From assembly GCF_001625215.2 (NCBI RefSeq), contig NC_030387.2, positions 30,341,606 to 30,405,605 of the forward strand: 64,000 bases of DNA, read 5' to 3'. This document shows, piece by piece, positions 48,701 to 59,679 of the stretch. Numbering within the stretch: the stretch's first letter is position 1; each line of letters opens with the position of its first letter. Below the pieces are notes generated by a model. The model saw nothing but the letters and a program-made list of their open reading frames with translations. It made no database searches and was not told where the DNA came from. A program made the position numbers and the translations under genes. This DNA is from Daucus carota subsp. sativus. Its lineage: Eukaryota > Streptophyta > Magnoliopsida > Apiales > Apiaceae.

Positions 48701-49085
48701 ACTAGTTTCTTGGTACAGCAAGAAGCAGAAGTCTATTTCAACATCAACAGCAGAGTCAGAGTATATAGCTGCAGGCAGCTGCTGTGCTCAGATTCTTTGG
48801 ATGAAGAATCAACTGTTGGACTATGGGTTATCCTTTTCTAAAATTCCTATTTATTGTGATAACCAAAGTGCTATTGCTATGACAGGAAATCCAGTTCAAC
48901 ATTCTCTGACAAAGCACATCAGTATAAGATATCATTTTATAAGGGAGCATGTGGAGGAAGGAACCATTGAACTTCACTTTGTTCCCACAGAACAGCAGCT
49001 AGCAGACATATTCACCAAACCACTAAGTGAAGCAACCTTCACTAGACTGGTGAATGAGCTAGGAATGATATCAGGAACTGAGTAA
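45798..49085 (+). CDS. pol: Copia Pol polyprotein: protease, integrase, reverse transcriptase, RNase H
   Basis: An open frame of 1,095 codons in the same frame as gag and without its own ATG near the start (first codon TTG after the TGA). Numbering from that codon, the aspartic protease is LDSGCSGHM (D12). A GAG-pre-integrase zinc region follows ([20 protein letters not shown]), then integrase with D207, D270 and E306 (DD35E). The reverse transcriptase has [12 protein letters not shown] and YVDD (782-785). RNase H has YSDADFAGC and STAESEYIA. No stop or shift breaks it, so the enzymes may still work. How it is translated past two stops is open. The Asn/Ser-rich linker at 430-540 carries GGGGGAG purine tracts. 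Confidence 0.93.
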   Translation: MQGNRKNILVLDSGCSGHMTGNKALLSEFVEKAGPSVSYGDGNIGRTLGYGNINLGNVIISNVALVQGLKHNLLSVSQICDRGYHVDFYEEHSEIVSKSTGKVAVTAHRHGNIYEIHLPTNSEGKAICLSTRISAEESWKWHKKLSHLNFNSINELIKKKLVRGLPESLLTSDGLCDSCQKAKQRKTSFKSKTEFSINKPYHLLHVDLFGPVNVPSIARKKYALVIVDEYTRYTWVYFLHSKDETALHLMDHVTQLDHGSEDKVKIIRSDNGTEFRNSTMEEFCKERGVVQQFSAPGTPQQNGVVERKNRTLIEAARTMLDEAKLPTYFWAEAVQTACFTQNATLINKHGKTPYEMVKKKKPNLKYFHIFGCKCFVLKTHPEQLTKFDLKADEGIFVGYPLITKAFRVYNLRTKVIMESIHVSFDDKKIMGLTDMDDHEKLHFENEEIFSDSINSDEQSNSDCEQDTANSDENLQVHDDEALAEGEHQNVSDSTQDLSENADSNSSENTDSNSDSTNLGGATENNQQNHESMDQGGGSNDENGQLPHARKWTKSHTPDLIIGNPEAGVQTRTATANECLHHCFLSQTEPKKVEEALQDADWIQAMQEELNEFERNKVWTLVPRPKDRSIVGTKWVFRNKTDSEGVITRNKARLVAKGYSQQEGIDYDETFAPVARLEAIRIFLAYAAHKKFKVFQMDVKSAFLNGKLDEEVYVEQPPGFVDPKHPDYVYRLDKALYGLKQAPRAWYETLAQFLLENGFTRGTIDKTLFYLNHGNDLLLVQIYVDDIIFGSTNAKLCQRFAKLMQSRYQMSMMGELSYFLGLQVKQTEDGIFINQAKYTRNLLKKFGMQDSSAATTHMATATKLDKDTGASVDITNYRGMIGSLLYLTASRPDIMYATCLCARFQADPREPHLIAVKRIFRYLKGTTSLGLWYPRESDFSLIGYSDADFAGCKIDRKSTSGSCQFLGGRLVSWYSKKQKSISTSTAESEYIAAGSCCAQILWMKNQLLDYGLSFSKIPIYCDNQSAIAMTGNPVQHSLTKHISIRYHFIREHVEEGTIELHFVPTEQQLADIFTKPLSEATFTRLVNELGMISGTE

Positions 49086-50478
49086 ACATACTGGTCAGAT
49101 CTTTCAAATTACCATATGTATTGCTCACAAATTTGCCATGCTATACTCTGATTGTTAAAATCTGATGACATTCTCTGATGATATACTCTGTGTGCTATAC
49201 TCTGATGATATTCTCTGATCGTCATTCTCTGACGATATTCTCTGATGTTTGTAAACTCTGAATCTTGATTAACGATTTCATTTTTATTTCTCTGAGAAAA
49301 CAAACCTGTGAAGATACTATGAAGCATGATATGAATTAGTAATCATGAATCTCAGTTCAGTTCTTTAATCTTGATCTCAATTTTGTGCTACTACTTAACA
49401 CTATATGCATATTGATATCATTGAGACTCTATTACTTCACATATCTTAATTATAAGTGAGACTGACTAATTTGCATTTTCTCTCAGTAAATTAGACAGTG
49501 ATTATAAACTCTGATGATATACACCCCTGCAAATAAGCATGGTACTCCTTTGAGATCTTAGATGTCTATATGACAGTGACTGGGAAGACCCAAACACTTA
49601 CTGGTATTAAGTAATTGCCAAGATTTTGTAATCTATGGTGACCAGTCACAATCTCTGATTACTGGAGAAATACTGTTGCAAAAATAATATTTAAAGGTCG
49701 TGATTCATTTACACTGAAAAGCGTCCTTGAAAAAAAAAAAAAAAAAAAAGGGGGTTGGGTTATTTTATATATTTCTCCATCAGAGTATATCTTTTGTCTA
49801 TGTCTTGAGAGTTTAAATAAATTATTCTTGTCTACCTTATAATTACGAAATTGTGAAATTCTCTAGTCTCTGATTTAATATGTTAAATCACACCCATACT
49901 GTTACAAGCACATTATTGAGCTATGGATTTTGTGACAAACTCTGATTTTCTGATGAATTTTCTAAAAATCATGTCTTTATTTTGAGGTACTTAGAAATTT
50001 ATTTTCTTTGATGTAAATCTCAGAGTTTAAAATTCGAGAGATTTAATCTTGATTTTTAAATCTTGTACATTTCAGGAGTACAAAATATTCAGAGAATATG
50101 AAGGGAGTATTTCAAACGGATGTATTGTTAGTGGGCTTACATGAAAAACATTTTAATAGGAGAACGTGTAATCAGCATTTATTACTGCACATGTTTTACT
50201 GCGCTCATGATTATTACTCTCGTTTCTCTATCCCACTAACATTCAACTACCAGTTAAAATCTGACAGGTGTCCAAGTGAACAAAGAGTCCAAGCGTGTAC
50301 AGCTACACAAAATCTGAAGAGTTTATCATCAGATTTTATTGTTTCTCTTTTCTTCACTTTTACACCTAATCTCCACACACACTCTCTAAAACAAACTCTT
50401 ACTCTCTTCTCTCTGAAATTCAAATCTTCTCACACACATTTTCTCAAACACTTTTCTCTACTCACAAACTCTGTTATA
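49086..50478 (+). other. Pol to ORF3 spacer with CTCTGAT repeats and a CT-rich leader
   Basis: 49140-49260 is a loose array of TCTGATGATAT-type units. An A20 tract followed by G5 lies at 49730-49754. 50330-50478 is rich in C and T (CTCTCTAAAACAAACTCTTACTCTC), like a plant 5' leader, just before the ORF3 ATG. The frame happens to be open from 50098, but that stretch does not look like protein. Confidence 0.6.
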
Positions 50479-53400
50479 ATGGCCACTACAGCATTCATCT
50501 TTGCAGGTGTGGAATTTGTCACCAATAACCATGCTGCTATCCTAAACACTGCTGACGCTCCAAGGGATTATCATCCTATGCAGCAATTTCTGGCACAAAG
50601 TGCCATTACTACCGCTCTCACAGCTCCTGCCAGACTCTCAGGAAGCCAGATCATAAACTTCTGGAGGACGGGTAAGTATGACAATGGTGGTGAAGATGGA
50701 TCACCATCGATTGTGTTTTCATATGAAGGGGAGGAGTATTTTGTTACTCCAGCCACAGTCAGAACTGCTTTCAATCTGCCAGAGCTCGACACTGCTTATA
50801 TCACAAATGGGGATGCAAATCTGAGAACAATGATGACTGATTTGGGCTACAGTGAATCGCTTGACAAATTGGGACAACTAAAGCGCCCAGGGCTCAGAAG
50901 AGAATGGAGTTTCTTTTTCGACTGCATCACCAGGGCATTTCAAAAGAAGTCTACAAACTGGGATGCCATTCCAATGGACATGCTGCAGATTGGGTATTCT
51001 CTGATCTACTCTACTAATTTTGATTTTGGTAGATTAGTTCTTAGAAATATTGGTGAAAGAATGCATGAGAATATAAACGTCATATATTTCTCAAGATTCT
51101 GTCAATTATTGTTTAATGCTACTGTTGGTGAGGTAGATTTTGATGTTGATGATGAGATCAAGCCATTCAGGCTTCATAAAAGAGTGTTTAAGGACCTCAT
51201 CTCCAAGGATGAGAAGTATCCAGTGCAAAGACCTCTTTTAATTCCAGCTCAAGTTAGAGCTAGGATGGATATGCCCCCAGTACACCCACAACCACAACCA
51301 CAACAATCTCAACCTCCAGTCTCTCCTACAATCCCCAAACAACCCAGAACTTCTGCATCTAAGTCCAAAAGGGCTGCAAAGTCTGATGCAGCCCCCTCTA
51401 CTGCCAAAAGGACAAGAACCTCTGTTGCTACACATGTTCTGAAATCAAACTCTGAAGTGCCGACAAACACTGATGAGCCAGTAAACTCTGAGGCTCACTT
51501 AAACTCTGATGCTCCAAACTCTGAGATCCCAGAAAACACTGAAGCTGCTACTCCTCAAAAGCAGAAGAAAAGAAGAAGACTTGTTGCAGCATATGAATAT
51601 GATGATCTTGAACCTGCACATGCCGTAAACTCTGAACCTACTCCTACAACAGCCTCTGTACCTGTTCAAGCCAGTCCTCAGAAACCAGCCAGATTCAAGA
51701 AGAGGGCTCAAAAGCCTGCAAGAGCAAAAGTCCCAGTTACTGAAATCACAGATTTCACAGTTGAGGAAGAACAAACACCATCAACTCCAGTAGCTGAAAA
51801 TTCTCAAGCTCTGATGGTGCTTCCTATCAAAGCTGTTCCTCTGACATCTCCTACAGCATCTTCAACTTCATCTGAAGTAGATGAAGAAATTATTTGCAAG
51901 GAGCCAACCACAGCTGAAGCTGGAGCAGATATGTCTGATCTTCATACTCCAGTATCTGATCATGGACCCTCCAATCCAATTCCTACTTCTCCAATGAAAA
52001 TTCCAGAGGGTGCCATAGTTCATGATACAGCTCCAGACAACTACAGGTCTGATGTAGTTGATGAATCTGACAGGGTAGCTATGGAAGCTCTACAGTCTCT
52101 TGCTCAGACTGGTGAAGAGTCTATCAAATCACAGTCTGAAGCTCAAGAAAAATCTGCTCAAGATAATGTGGAGAAAGTTGCTGATACTGTTCCTGATGCT
52201 GACAAAGCAAACTCTGATGTTGATACTGAGGATGATGACAGTTCAGATACTGACAAGGATGAAAATGATGGAGTTCCTCTGACACAACAAAAGTGGGAGT
52301 CTACTAGCCAGTATAATGCCAGGCTACAAACTCTGACCACAGACTCTGAGCCACTTCCCAGGGATCTTCAAGTTGATCCTCCAAATGAAGTATGGGATAA
52401 ACTCTGGCTTAGCCATCAGCATTCTCTGGATCCAACTAAAGCTGAAGAATTTTTATCTATGGCAGAGAATAAAATCACAAACTCTGATGTTATGTCAAGC
52501 CTCAAAGGCACAATTCTTTATCTGAAGACATTTCATCCTGCTCATGCCCAGACATCTAAATCAATAGATGGTCTAAGAACAGAGGTGGCAAAAGTCAAGG
52601 AGACAAATGAGTTGGAAAAGAAAAGGACCATGCTTCCTCTGAAAGAGAATGTACAGAAGCTGGTGACTGCAAATGAATCTCTGGACAAGAGGATGACTAT
52701 CATTGAATCAACTCAGGAGAAGATGTCCAAACAGCTTGAAGCCATCCAATCTTCACTTTCTCTGATCACATCCATACTGATTCCTGATGAGGATGATGTC
52801 AAAAAGGGGGAGAGAGTAGCTCAAGTCAAATGCAAGTCTACTACTCAAACTCTGAAGAGGAAGAAGAAGGATGATGATGATGATGATGCTGATGATTTCA
52901 CCAAGCACAAGAGATTTCAAGCAGGGACTGGTGGAAGAGTTTCAAACTCTGACAGTCAGAAACAATCTAAGCAAAGTACAAAGTCTGGTCCAACACATAA
53001 CTTCACATCTGGATCTAAGCAAAGACCAGTGACTGGATCAGACAAACCCATGACTGATGAAGAGCTTGCTAGATTGATTTTTGAACAAGAAAATCCAGAA
53101 GCCAATTTGGATTTGGAGTTGATTGCTGCAGAAGAAGAAGATCTAAAGAAAGAACATGCTGAAGCAATAAAGTCAGGAAAAATCTAGAAACCTGCAAAGT
53201 CAACTACCAAGCCAAAAGAGAAAGGGATATTGATCAAGGAACCTACTGTTGCTGATCAGAGTTTACCAGTCAAAAAGGTATACTCTGAAGATGAATATAC
53301 TTCCAAGGGCAAAAGCAAAGTAGATGAACGTCTGGAAAAAGGCTGGGAAAAGAAGAAGTCTACAACCTCTGACAAGGATCAAGTTGTAAAGGAAAAGAAA

Positions 53401-54315
53401 TTAGAAGCTGCAATCTCTGACAAAGCTCATGTTGCAGAACCTCAAAAAGAAAGATTAACCTCTGACATAGCTCATGTTAATAAGGATGCAAAGAAGGACA
53501 AAACCTCTGACAAGGCTCAAGCTGTGTTTAAACCAACAACTACTCCACTGGCTGGATTTGCAAAGCCTACTCTGATGACTGAGATAAGCTTTGAAAAGGG
53601 CTCAATTCAACCAATCTCTCATCGTAAGGCAGGAAGAGATAAAGGAGGGCTGGGATCCAAATATGAAAAATTTGATCAGAGTATAGGATCAAGACCAGAT
53701 GACCCCTCATCTCTCTGTGCTCCCAAGACTGGAGTATTGCAAGACAAAATGGACAAACTTGATTCAGTCCAGTTGGTGAAGAATGACAGAGGAGATAATA
53801 TTCTTATCTACTTCATGTCTGATGGAACAGTGTTTAGAGTACTTGAAGCAGATCTCTATGCTAAACACTGGGAGGAATTGAGATATGTATCACACATATT
53901 TCAAGTAAAGAACAAGTCATGCCAACACATCTCCAACCTGCTTAAGGATCAAATCAGAAGAAAGATGGGGATTACAGGAAATAAAAATGCTGGACCTTTC
54001 ATTCCTAAATACCTCAATCATAAAGGACAGCTGGTGGAGATGAAGAAAAATTCAGCAAAAATTGAAACAATAGGTGGAATCAGAACTCTTGCATTTAATG
54101 AAGAGTCTGATAAAGCTTACAATATCAGGCTGGATAGGGACTTGAAGAAGAACAAGATCTATGATCTCAGAGCTGCAATTTATCAAACTGGAGTTTCAGA
54201 TCCAGAGCTGAGAGAGATCAAGAGACAAATGATTACAGTGCTTGAAGAAGCTGAAAGAGAACTCCTCAGAGGGTATCTACAGACAGCAAATGGTGTCTAT
54301 GCAGCTAAGGAGTAA
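50479..54315 (+). CDS. SIRE-type third ORF (putative plant transposon protein), broken by one in-frame TAG
   Basis: I start the ORF at MATTAFIFAGVEF (50479). The first part (about 900 codons) ends at TAG 53185-53187. The same frame then runs open to 54315 with matching composition, so this is one ORF of about 1,278 codons with one premature stop. The N-terminal 250 residues form a folded domain (GSQIINFWRTGKYD, YFVTPATVRTAFNLPE, REWSFFFDCITRAFQ) seen in extra ORFs of SIRE elements. The middle is disordered and Pro/Ser/Glu rich, with many Asn-Ser-Asp or Asn-Ser-Glu steps. A coiled coil lies near 52560-52790. No signal peptide or membrane span was seen, so an envelope role is doubtful. Function unknown. 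Confidence 0.75.
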
Positions 54316-54431
54316 AGTATCTGTAAGTTTTTAAAAGTTTTCTGTTATATAGTTAAACTCTGTTGCATTTGACTTAAATGTTTTGACATCATCAATTATC
54401 TGTTAACTTGCACATAATGTATTTATGCACA

Positions 54432-54444
54432 AGTTGGGGGAGAT
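54432..54444 (+). other. 3' polypurine tract
   Basis: AGTTGGGGGAGAT directly precedes the right LTR and primes plus-strand synthesis. Confidence 0.85.
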
Positions 54445-54995
54445 TGTTAGATATAATTGATGATTACTAATGTTCTTAAAGTTTGTTTTAGAACAGGAAT
54501 CATCAGAGTTTAATCTGAAAGCTGATCAGAGTTTAGTAAAGTCTGACAGAGTTTGATAAAGTCTGACCAGAGTTTACATAGTCAAGATTCATCAGAGTTT
54601 ACACGTGGAAAGAGCTCAGAAGCGGATATACTTCAAGGAAGGATAGAAGCGGAGGAGTGATTTGCTGACTATGGAAACTAAACAGAAAACTGGAGCAATC
54701 TTTGATTGATAGAATTTATAGCAGATTTATAGGATATCAAATCAGAGATTGATTTTGTAACTGTGTCTATATAAACACAGATTAGGGTTACTCTAGACGA
54801 GTTGAGTTATCGAGTACATTGTTAAGAACCCTAGCAGCTCTTAGTGATACATTATAAATCACTGAGAGAGTTTTTGTAACCATTAAAGCTTTGTGAATAT
54901 AAGAGTTTATTACTTTCAATCTCTTATATTGTCTTACTGTGTTACAGATTGTGATCACTATATCAGATTATATAGTGAATTTATAGGACCTAACA
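54445..54995 (+). repeat. 3' LTR of the Copia element
   Basis: 551 bp. Two differences from the 5' LTR were seen by eye (C to A in TTCTTAACG, G to A in AATCTGGAAG), which points to recent insertion. Confidence 0.95.
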
Positions 54996-55916
54996 TTATA
55001 TAGCCACAAATTTCAATTGTCTATTTACAATCCAAGTATCAAGTATCCAACAATCCAAAAGCGGTATCATGACCGTTACAATATAGTCTTACAAACCATT
55101 TCAAATCTAAATTGCATACATAAATTAGTCATTGAAGTCCAGACATAATTCAAATAAAAATATGTAGTCTAGACTGAAATGATTAAAACTAAGTGGAACA
55201 ATCCCACTTTCTGTCCTAAATGGAACTCGGAGAATGTGGGAATGCTTTGATTTTAGCAAAGGTTCTAGTTCTTGACTGCATGTATTCCTCTTTACATCAG
55301 GGATAAGTCGATCGAGTCACCTATATCAATGAAAAAATATGAGTTGCATGAAACTTCAAGCTAAATTATCTTTCTTTTTGACACACACATATATAAGTTA
55401 TCTTACCACAAGAAAAAGACTTAACATTAAGACCTTGTTGCTTAATTTTGAGCGGCAATCCTCTTCCAAAGCGAGCACTTGATCCAGAACATAAACCACC
55501 TATTGAGTGAACAAATATAAATTTGAGTTATAAGAAAAAAAGGCGGCTTCACCGTCATTTTTCAAAACCCCATTCTTTAAACCTGTGGTGATGTGTTATC
55601 ACCGTTCTCATCTTTATTCTCCGAATACAATTGAAAGAAAAGCAAGAGGTCGCCTGTTCTCAAAGCTTGTACATGGTGTTTCTCTAGTTAGCAAAGACAG
55701 GGCTACTTGAAGTCTAAGAGCTATTTTCAGTGTCTCATTGATCATAAGTTTCTGTAAGGAAAAAGTTCAGTCATTAGAATCATGTCCACCCCTCTGTTCA
55801 ATACTAGTATATCAATTAGTATTATTACTTCTCCCTAGACTAATTGCAAATAGCATGAAAAGGCTAATGCTTTTAATCAAAAATAATAATTAAAACAAAA
55901 GTGCACAGGTGCATAC
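54996..55916. other. CACTA right arm, unassigned part
   Basis: Exon-like open stretches on the minus strand (about 55430-55510, VLDQVLALEEDCRSKL; about 55640-55760) may be further captured gene pieces, but I do not recognise the families. Confidence 0.3.
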
Positions 55917-56126
55917 CACAATAGAGTTTTTCTTCACCAGGCCAATCATATCGAAGATTGACTCTGTAAAGAAGTTTAAACTTAAACCAACAATATATCG
56001 CTTCAAAATTGGAAAACCCCAGGCAATGACCCGAGACACCAGCTGGACCTCCAACTTATGGGGCAGAAGGCTTAAAAATGTTTCAGGACCCATTGCAATC
56101 AGAGCAGATCCTACACATTCATGCAA
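55917..56126 (-). pseudogene. Captured exon of an RRP12-like ribosome biogenesis gene
   Basis: An open exon of 210 nt (70 codons) bounded by an acceptor (CTTGCAG|TTGC) and a donor (ATTGTG|GTATGC). It encodes LHECVGSALIAMGPETFL, WGFPILKRYIVG and LNFFTESIFDM, which I recognise as the HEAT-repeat core of RRP12 (pre-40S and pre-60S maturation in the nucleolus). Only this exon is clear. Being genomic with splice sites, it was captured from DNA, not from mRNA. It cannot make a functional RRP12. Confidence 0.7.
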
Positions 56127-56804
56127 CTGCAAGGGACGAAGTTACCCTTTCACTGATTTCATGATTCTTTCTTTCTCAGATACTTTCCCCCTATGAGCAA
56201 GCAAACTGATGTTGCATTACATCTAGAAACTAAGATATTGACTTGCTCCTGTAGCAGATATAGACAATATACATAATGAAATGTGAAGCACACAACCTTA
56301 GTAACTTTTTCCCTTTAATGGCATCCCCACAAACAGCTGAAATGTGAAGCACAAACCTGAAGAGATACAAGAACTATAAATTGACTAGTGCCAGTAATCA
56401 ATTAAGGGGGAAATTGGTATAGTAACTTGCTTGTAACTAATTCAGTGTCATTGAAATTAAATCAATGATATCAATATTCATCGATCACCCCCCGAAACAC
56501 ACACACACATCAAGGTGTGGCTTAAAACCTCATAAACCTCTTTTATCATGGACCGTCGTGAAGAGAGGAAACAACTTTAACCATCCCCTGTGGCTTAAAA
56601 CCTCATAAACCTCTTTTATCGTGGAAACACCCTTCAAAAGTTAAAAGGAACAATGATTAGCAACATCAGACATCCAGATAGCAATCTATCTTTTGGTGAA
56701 TTTCAAAAGCATACAATACTCGAAGTGATACATGTGAAATTTGTGAACTTATTCTTGCTTTTGTAACTAAAATTTTGGTATCTACCTGGAGCTTCTGGCC
56801 TTAC
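56127..56804. other. CACTA right arm between the two captured gene pieces
   Basis: Contains a direct repeat of GGCTTAAAACCTCATAAACCTCTTTTATC (first bases GGCTTAAAACCTCATAAACC) at 56518 and 56591. No coding signal. Confidence 0.5.
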
Positions 56805-57198
56805 AACATCTCAGCTTCAAGCTCATCAAAAGACTTGCAGATAATTTGGAGGCAAACTTGATCAAAAATTGCTATTGCTTAAATTTCTAGAGGTTTCTAA
56901 CAAATGTAAATCTGAGGAACTTTTTGCCGCCATTCCTAGCAAAAGCATTTGCACATTTCCTGTTTCTGCCCCCCACTGTAACAATTAATCAAATTTTGAT
57001 CATTGTGTTGCAAGTATTGCTAAATTTGAATGAACTTAAATAGTGCATGCAGGACTACACATATATGGCCTCCTTACGGCAAGTTGTTATAAGATCGGCT
57101 ACACCACAGCTCTCGAAGAAGGTGCTATCTTTAACAGAGGAAAATAGCAGCTTAGAAAATGCCTTCATTTCTCTTAATCTGATTCTCATTATTGCAGC
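56805..57198 (-). pseudogene. Captured fragment of a cytosolic NAD-dependent glycerol-3-phosphate dehydrogenase gene (three exons, two introns)
   Basis: Exon a (57198-57078) reads [19 protein letters not shown] and [14 protein letters not shown]. Exon b starts at 56975 (LGGRNRK, then ANAFARNGGKK). Exon c (56833-56805) reads SFDELEAEM. These are consecutive parts of the C-terminal substrate-binding domain of plant glycerol-3-phosphate dehydrogenase (GPDHC1 type), which reduces dihydroxyacetone phosphate. Junctions a/b (TTGCC|GTAAGG to TTACAG|TGGG) close in phase. The donor after exon b looks damaged (AAAAAG|TTCC). Introns are kept, so genomic DNA was captured. Confidence 0.8.
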
Positions 57199-58509
57199 CT
57201 AAAACTTAACAGCGGATAATTAAACTAGTTAATTAAACAATTTACAAGTTGAGCATTATCAATCACCCCCCCCCCCCTCGAGACACACAAACACATCAAG
57301 AATGACATAGTTTAGGCTCCTTCAGTTTATTCATCGTTCAGCACTGCACAAAACTAGTTAAACAATTTACAAGTTGATTTACAAAAGAGAAGCTCATATA
57401 AGTTTGAACAAGAAAAAGATATAGCAGGTATGCAGTTACAAATCTGCCAAAGGATGACACGAATGCAGTGAAGTTTAAATATAAGGTAATCTCATAGATA
57501 TTATGTTAATAAGAATACTAAAAAGAACACACAAATAAACTATATAAGAATGATTTAACTCTTATAAACCTTAAGTATAAAGAGAAAATCAAGAGAAAGA
57601 AGCTCAGTTCACTGATTCAAATGCCCAAATTACTGAAGTCGTAATTCTTTCAAAAGCACATAGAATTGAGAACACATGAATCCATTACATGGATCTATTA
57701 GTGAGAAACGTGAGGATAATGCAAAAGAGAACATACATCCTAGTTTCTGCTCAGCTTCAGCATGCCCAGGAAGAGTCCCGGTTTCTAGCCAATGCAGAAA
57801 CGCAAGCAACGAGACAACTGCTTGTGTCTCACTCTTCCAATTACCATGATACCTAACAAACAAAACACACAAACAATAAGCAACATTAACGAATAATAAG
57901 CAATACTCATAGCGTAAACAAACGATCCACAAACAATAAACAATAACAAAAAATAAAGAATCCAAATTGAAATCACATATTTAAAATGCCCAATTTAAAA
58001 GCTTCGACAACATCACAAATTGAAGCCCTAATTTCAAAATGCGACTCGAACAAAATCTCAATTGAAATTCCTAATCAACAACAAAACCTAATTGAAACAA
58101 ACACTTTGATTTAATAACAAATAAAATCGATAGGGGAGAGAAAATCTATATTAAGTTCAGTTTTTTACATTCGTTCTTGAAAGTTGTCCGAGTTTGAGTG
58201 TTCCTCGAGCTTGAATCTTTGACCTTGAGTGTTTTCCGACCTCAAATCTTCAAGCTTGAATCTTCGATCTTGAGTATTGCTTGAGCTTGAATATTCGAGC
58301 ATGACTCCGCTGTTTCCCTAAATCTCCTCTTTCGCTCTTCGTCGCTTCTGTATTTTTATTTTTTACTTAGTCTGCGTGTAATAAAATGTTTTGGGTATAT
58401 TCTACCTGGTCTGTGCGTAATTTGGAAAGCAGGGGGAAATAAAATTATAAAGCCTGCTTATTTTTAGAACCCGGGAAACTCTTGTCTCTTGGGCCCAAAA
58501 TTTTGAACT
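57199..58509. other. CACTA right arm with one more exon-like piece
   Basis: On the minus strand 57853-57728 reads YHGNWKSETQAVVSLLAFLH and ends ETGTLPGHAEAEQKLG, an exon-like frame after a TTTGTTAG acceptor. I do not recognise the gene. A run of 13 C lies at about 57265-57277. 58160-58310 repeats CTTGAGTGTT and CTTGAATCTTCGA words. Confidence 0.4.
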
Positions 58510-58693
58510 CTGCTGCAACAATTATTAAAACTCGTTGCAAGTGTTATAGATTTTTAAAATAACTACACTCATTTGTAACATATTTTAAAAATATTGCAAC
58601 AGCTATAGGTTTGTCAAAATTTGTCAAGAAATAGCAACGATTTATGAGCAAAATTCAGACTTGGCGTTGCTATAGCCCTTTTATGGTGTAGTG
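58510..58693. repeat. CACTA right end and subterminal repeats
   Basis: TTGCAA and GCAACA words are followed by the right terminal inverted repeat GCGTTGCTATAGCCC...GGTGTAGTG ending at 58693. Confidence 0.8.
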
Positions 58694-59124
58694 ATAACAC
58701 CACTCCACATATGTCATGTACATCAAAGGGGTGGGAGCTGTCCACTGCAAGTACAATGTCTGCTCGGGCTGAAACTCATCATCTAAATATGCATACGGCT
58801 ACCACAAAAACTGTTCCACGCCCATGTTATCCAACTCGTACCGGGTCATACGACTCTGAGAGTCCGGCACCTGAGTACGGGTCACTGAAGCCACCCACCT
58901 ACAACAAAATGTTTAGATTAAGGACGAGAAGTAGTGCATGTGCAATAATTGAATGCGTTTATGAGAAGAGTAGCATATTACATACCTAAGCGCAAGTGGG
59001 TAAGTGAACTGGGGTTGAGACCTGAGATGTGGAGCTATCGTAGGGAACCGCTCGTATATCCACACCTGGTATCAAAGTACATATATTTGCACATCAAGTT
59101 GTACGGGAAGACAATTTGTTAAAA

Positions 59125-59679
59125 GGGTTAAATATCAAAGTGGTTACTGAAGTGAAGGTCATATATCACTTTGCTCACTAATCTTATCGGGGTCTCATTT
59201 CAATCATTAAAGTCACAATAAATATCAATTAATTACCTCCAAATTTCAGTTTAAGGAGTAAAAATATTATTTATAGAGTCTGACACATTATTTTTGAATA
59301 CTATCACAACTAAGTAAAAGGGTATGACTTTTACAATTTATAATAATATATTTAGATTTTTTAAATTTCATTTACTATTTATTTTTTATTATATTAATAA
59401 ATTTTTTTGTTTTAATTAAAAATAAATACTAAATAAAATTAATAAAATTTGAATATATTGTCATAAATGCTAGAAGTCATAACCTTTTAATTGGTTGTGG
59501 TAGTATTCAAAAATAATGTGTCAAACTCTCTAAATAATACTTTTACTTCTTGAACTGAAATTTGGAGGTACTTGATTGATATTTATTGTGACTTTAATGA
59601 TTGAAATGAGACCCCGATAAGATTAGTGAGCAAAGTGATATATGACCTCCACTTCAGTGACCACTTTGATATTCAACCC
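59125..59679. mobile_element. Fold-back MITE with very long inverted repeats (Mutator-like) in a PMD intron
   Basis: Left GGGTTAAATATCAAAGTGGT and right ACCACTTTGATATTCAACCC are inverted. The match continues inward for about 200 bp on each side with few changes. It is flanked by a 10-bp direct repeat TTTGTTAAAA (59115-59124 and 59680-59689), close to the 9-bp duplications of Mutator-like elements. No coding capacity. Confidence 0.85.

Larger units (their letters stand above)
42947..54995 (+). mobile_element. Copia LTR retrotransposon, SIRE-type (Sirevirus) with an extra 3' ORF
   Basis: LTRs of 551 bp (42947-43497 and 54445-54995) differ at only two positions by eye. The target duplication is TTATA (42942-42946 and 54996-55000). 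The primer site TGGTATCAGAGCC (43500-43512) matches initiator tRNA-Met. The polypurine tract is GTTGGGGGAGA. The order gag, protease, integrase, reverse transcriptase, RNase H is Copia. A long ORF after pol and three zinc knuckles in gag suggest the SIRE lineage. Lineage assignment is inference. Confidence 0.93.
42500..58693. mobile_element. CACTA (En/Spm) transposon, non-autonomous, carrying host gene fragments
   Basis: The left end CACTACACCATAAAAGG and the right end CCTTTTATGGTGTAGTG are inverted matches, extended by TATAGCAACGC on both sides to about 29 bp with two mismatches. The target duplication is ATA (42497-42499 and 58694-58696). Subterminal ATAGCAAC and GTTGCAAT words are scattered at 42530-42900 and 58510-58680, as is normal for CACTA elements. 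Without the nested Copia element it is about 4.1 kb. I saw no TNP2-type transposase, so it depends on another element. Confidence 0.92.

Noticed and set aside
50098..50478. N-terminal extension of 127 aa on ORF3
   Set aside because: The stretch is a chance open frame over a CT-rich leader; its translation is not protein-like and the conserved domain starts at MATTAFIF.
55890..56196. Plus-strand open frame of 95 aa opposite the RRP12-like exon
   Set aside because: Shadow of the minus-strand exon, which has splice sites and a recognisable family.
57630..57965. Hydrophobic minus-strand frame (possible membrane protein)
   Set aside because: The hydrophobic part is intron-like AT-rich sequence read through; only 57728-57853 looks exon-like.
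42500..58693. CACTA element encoding its own transposase
   Set aside because: After removing the Copia element, only about 4.1 kb remains, and no TNP2-type frame was found there.
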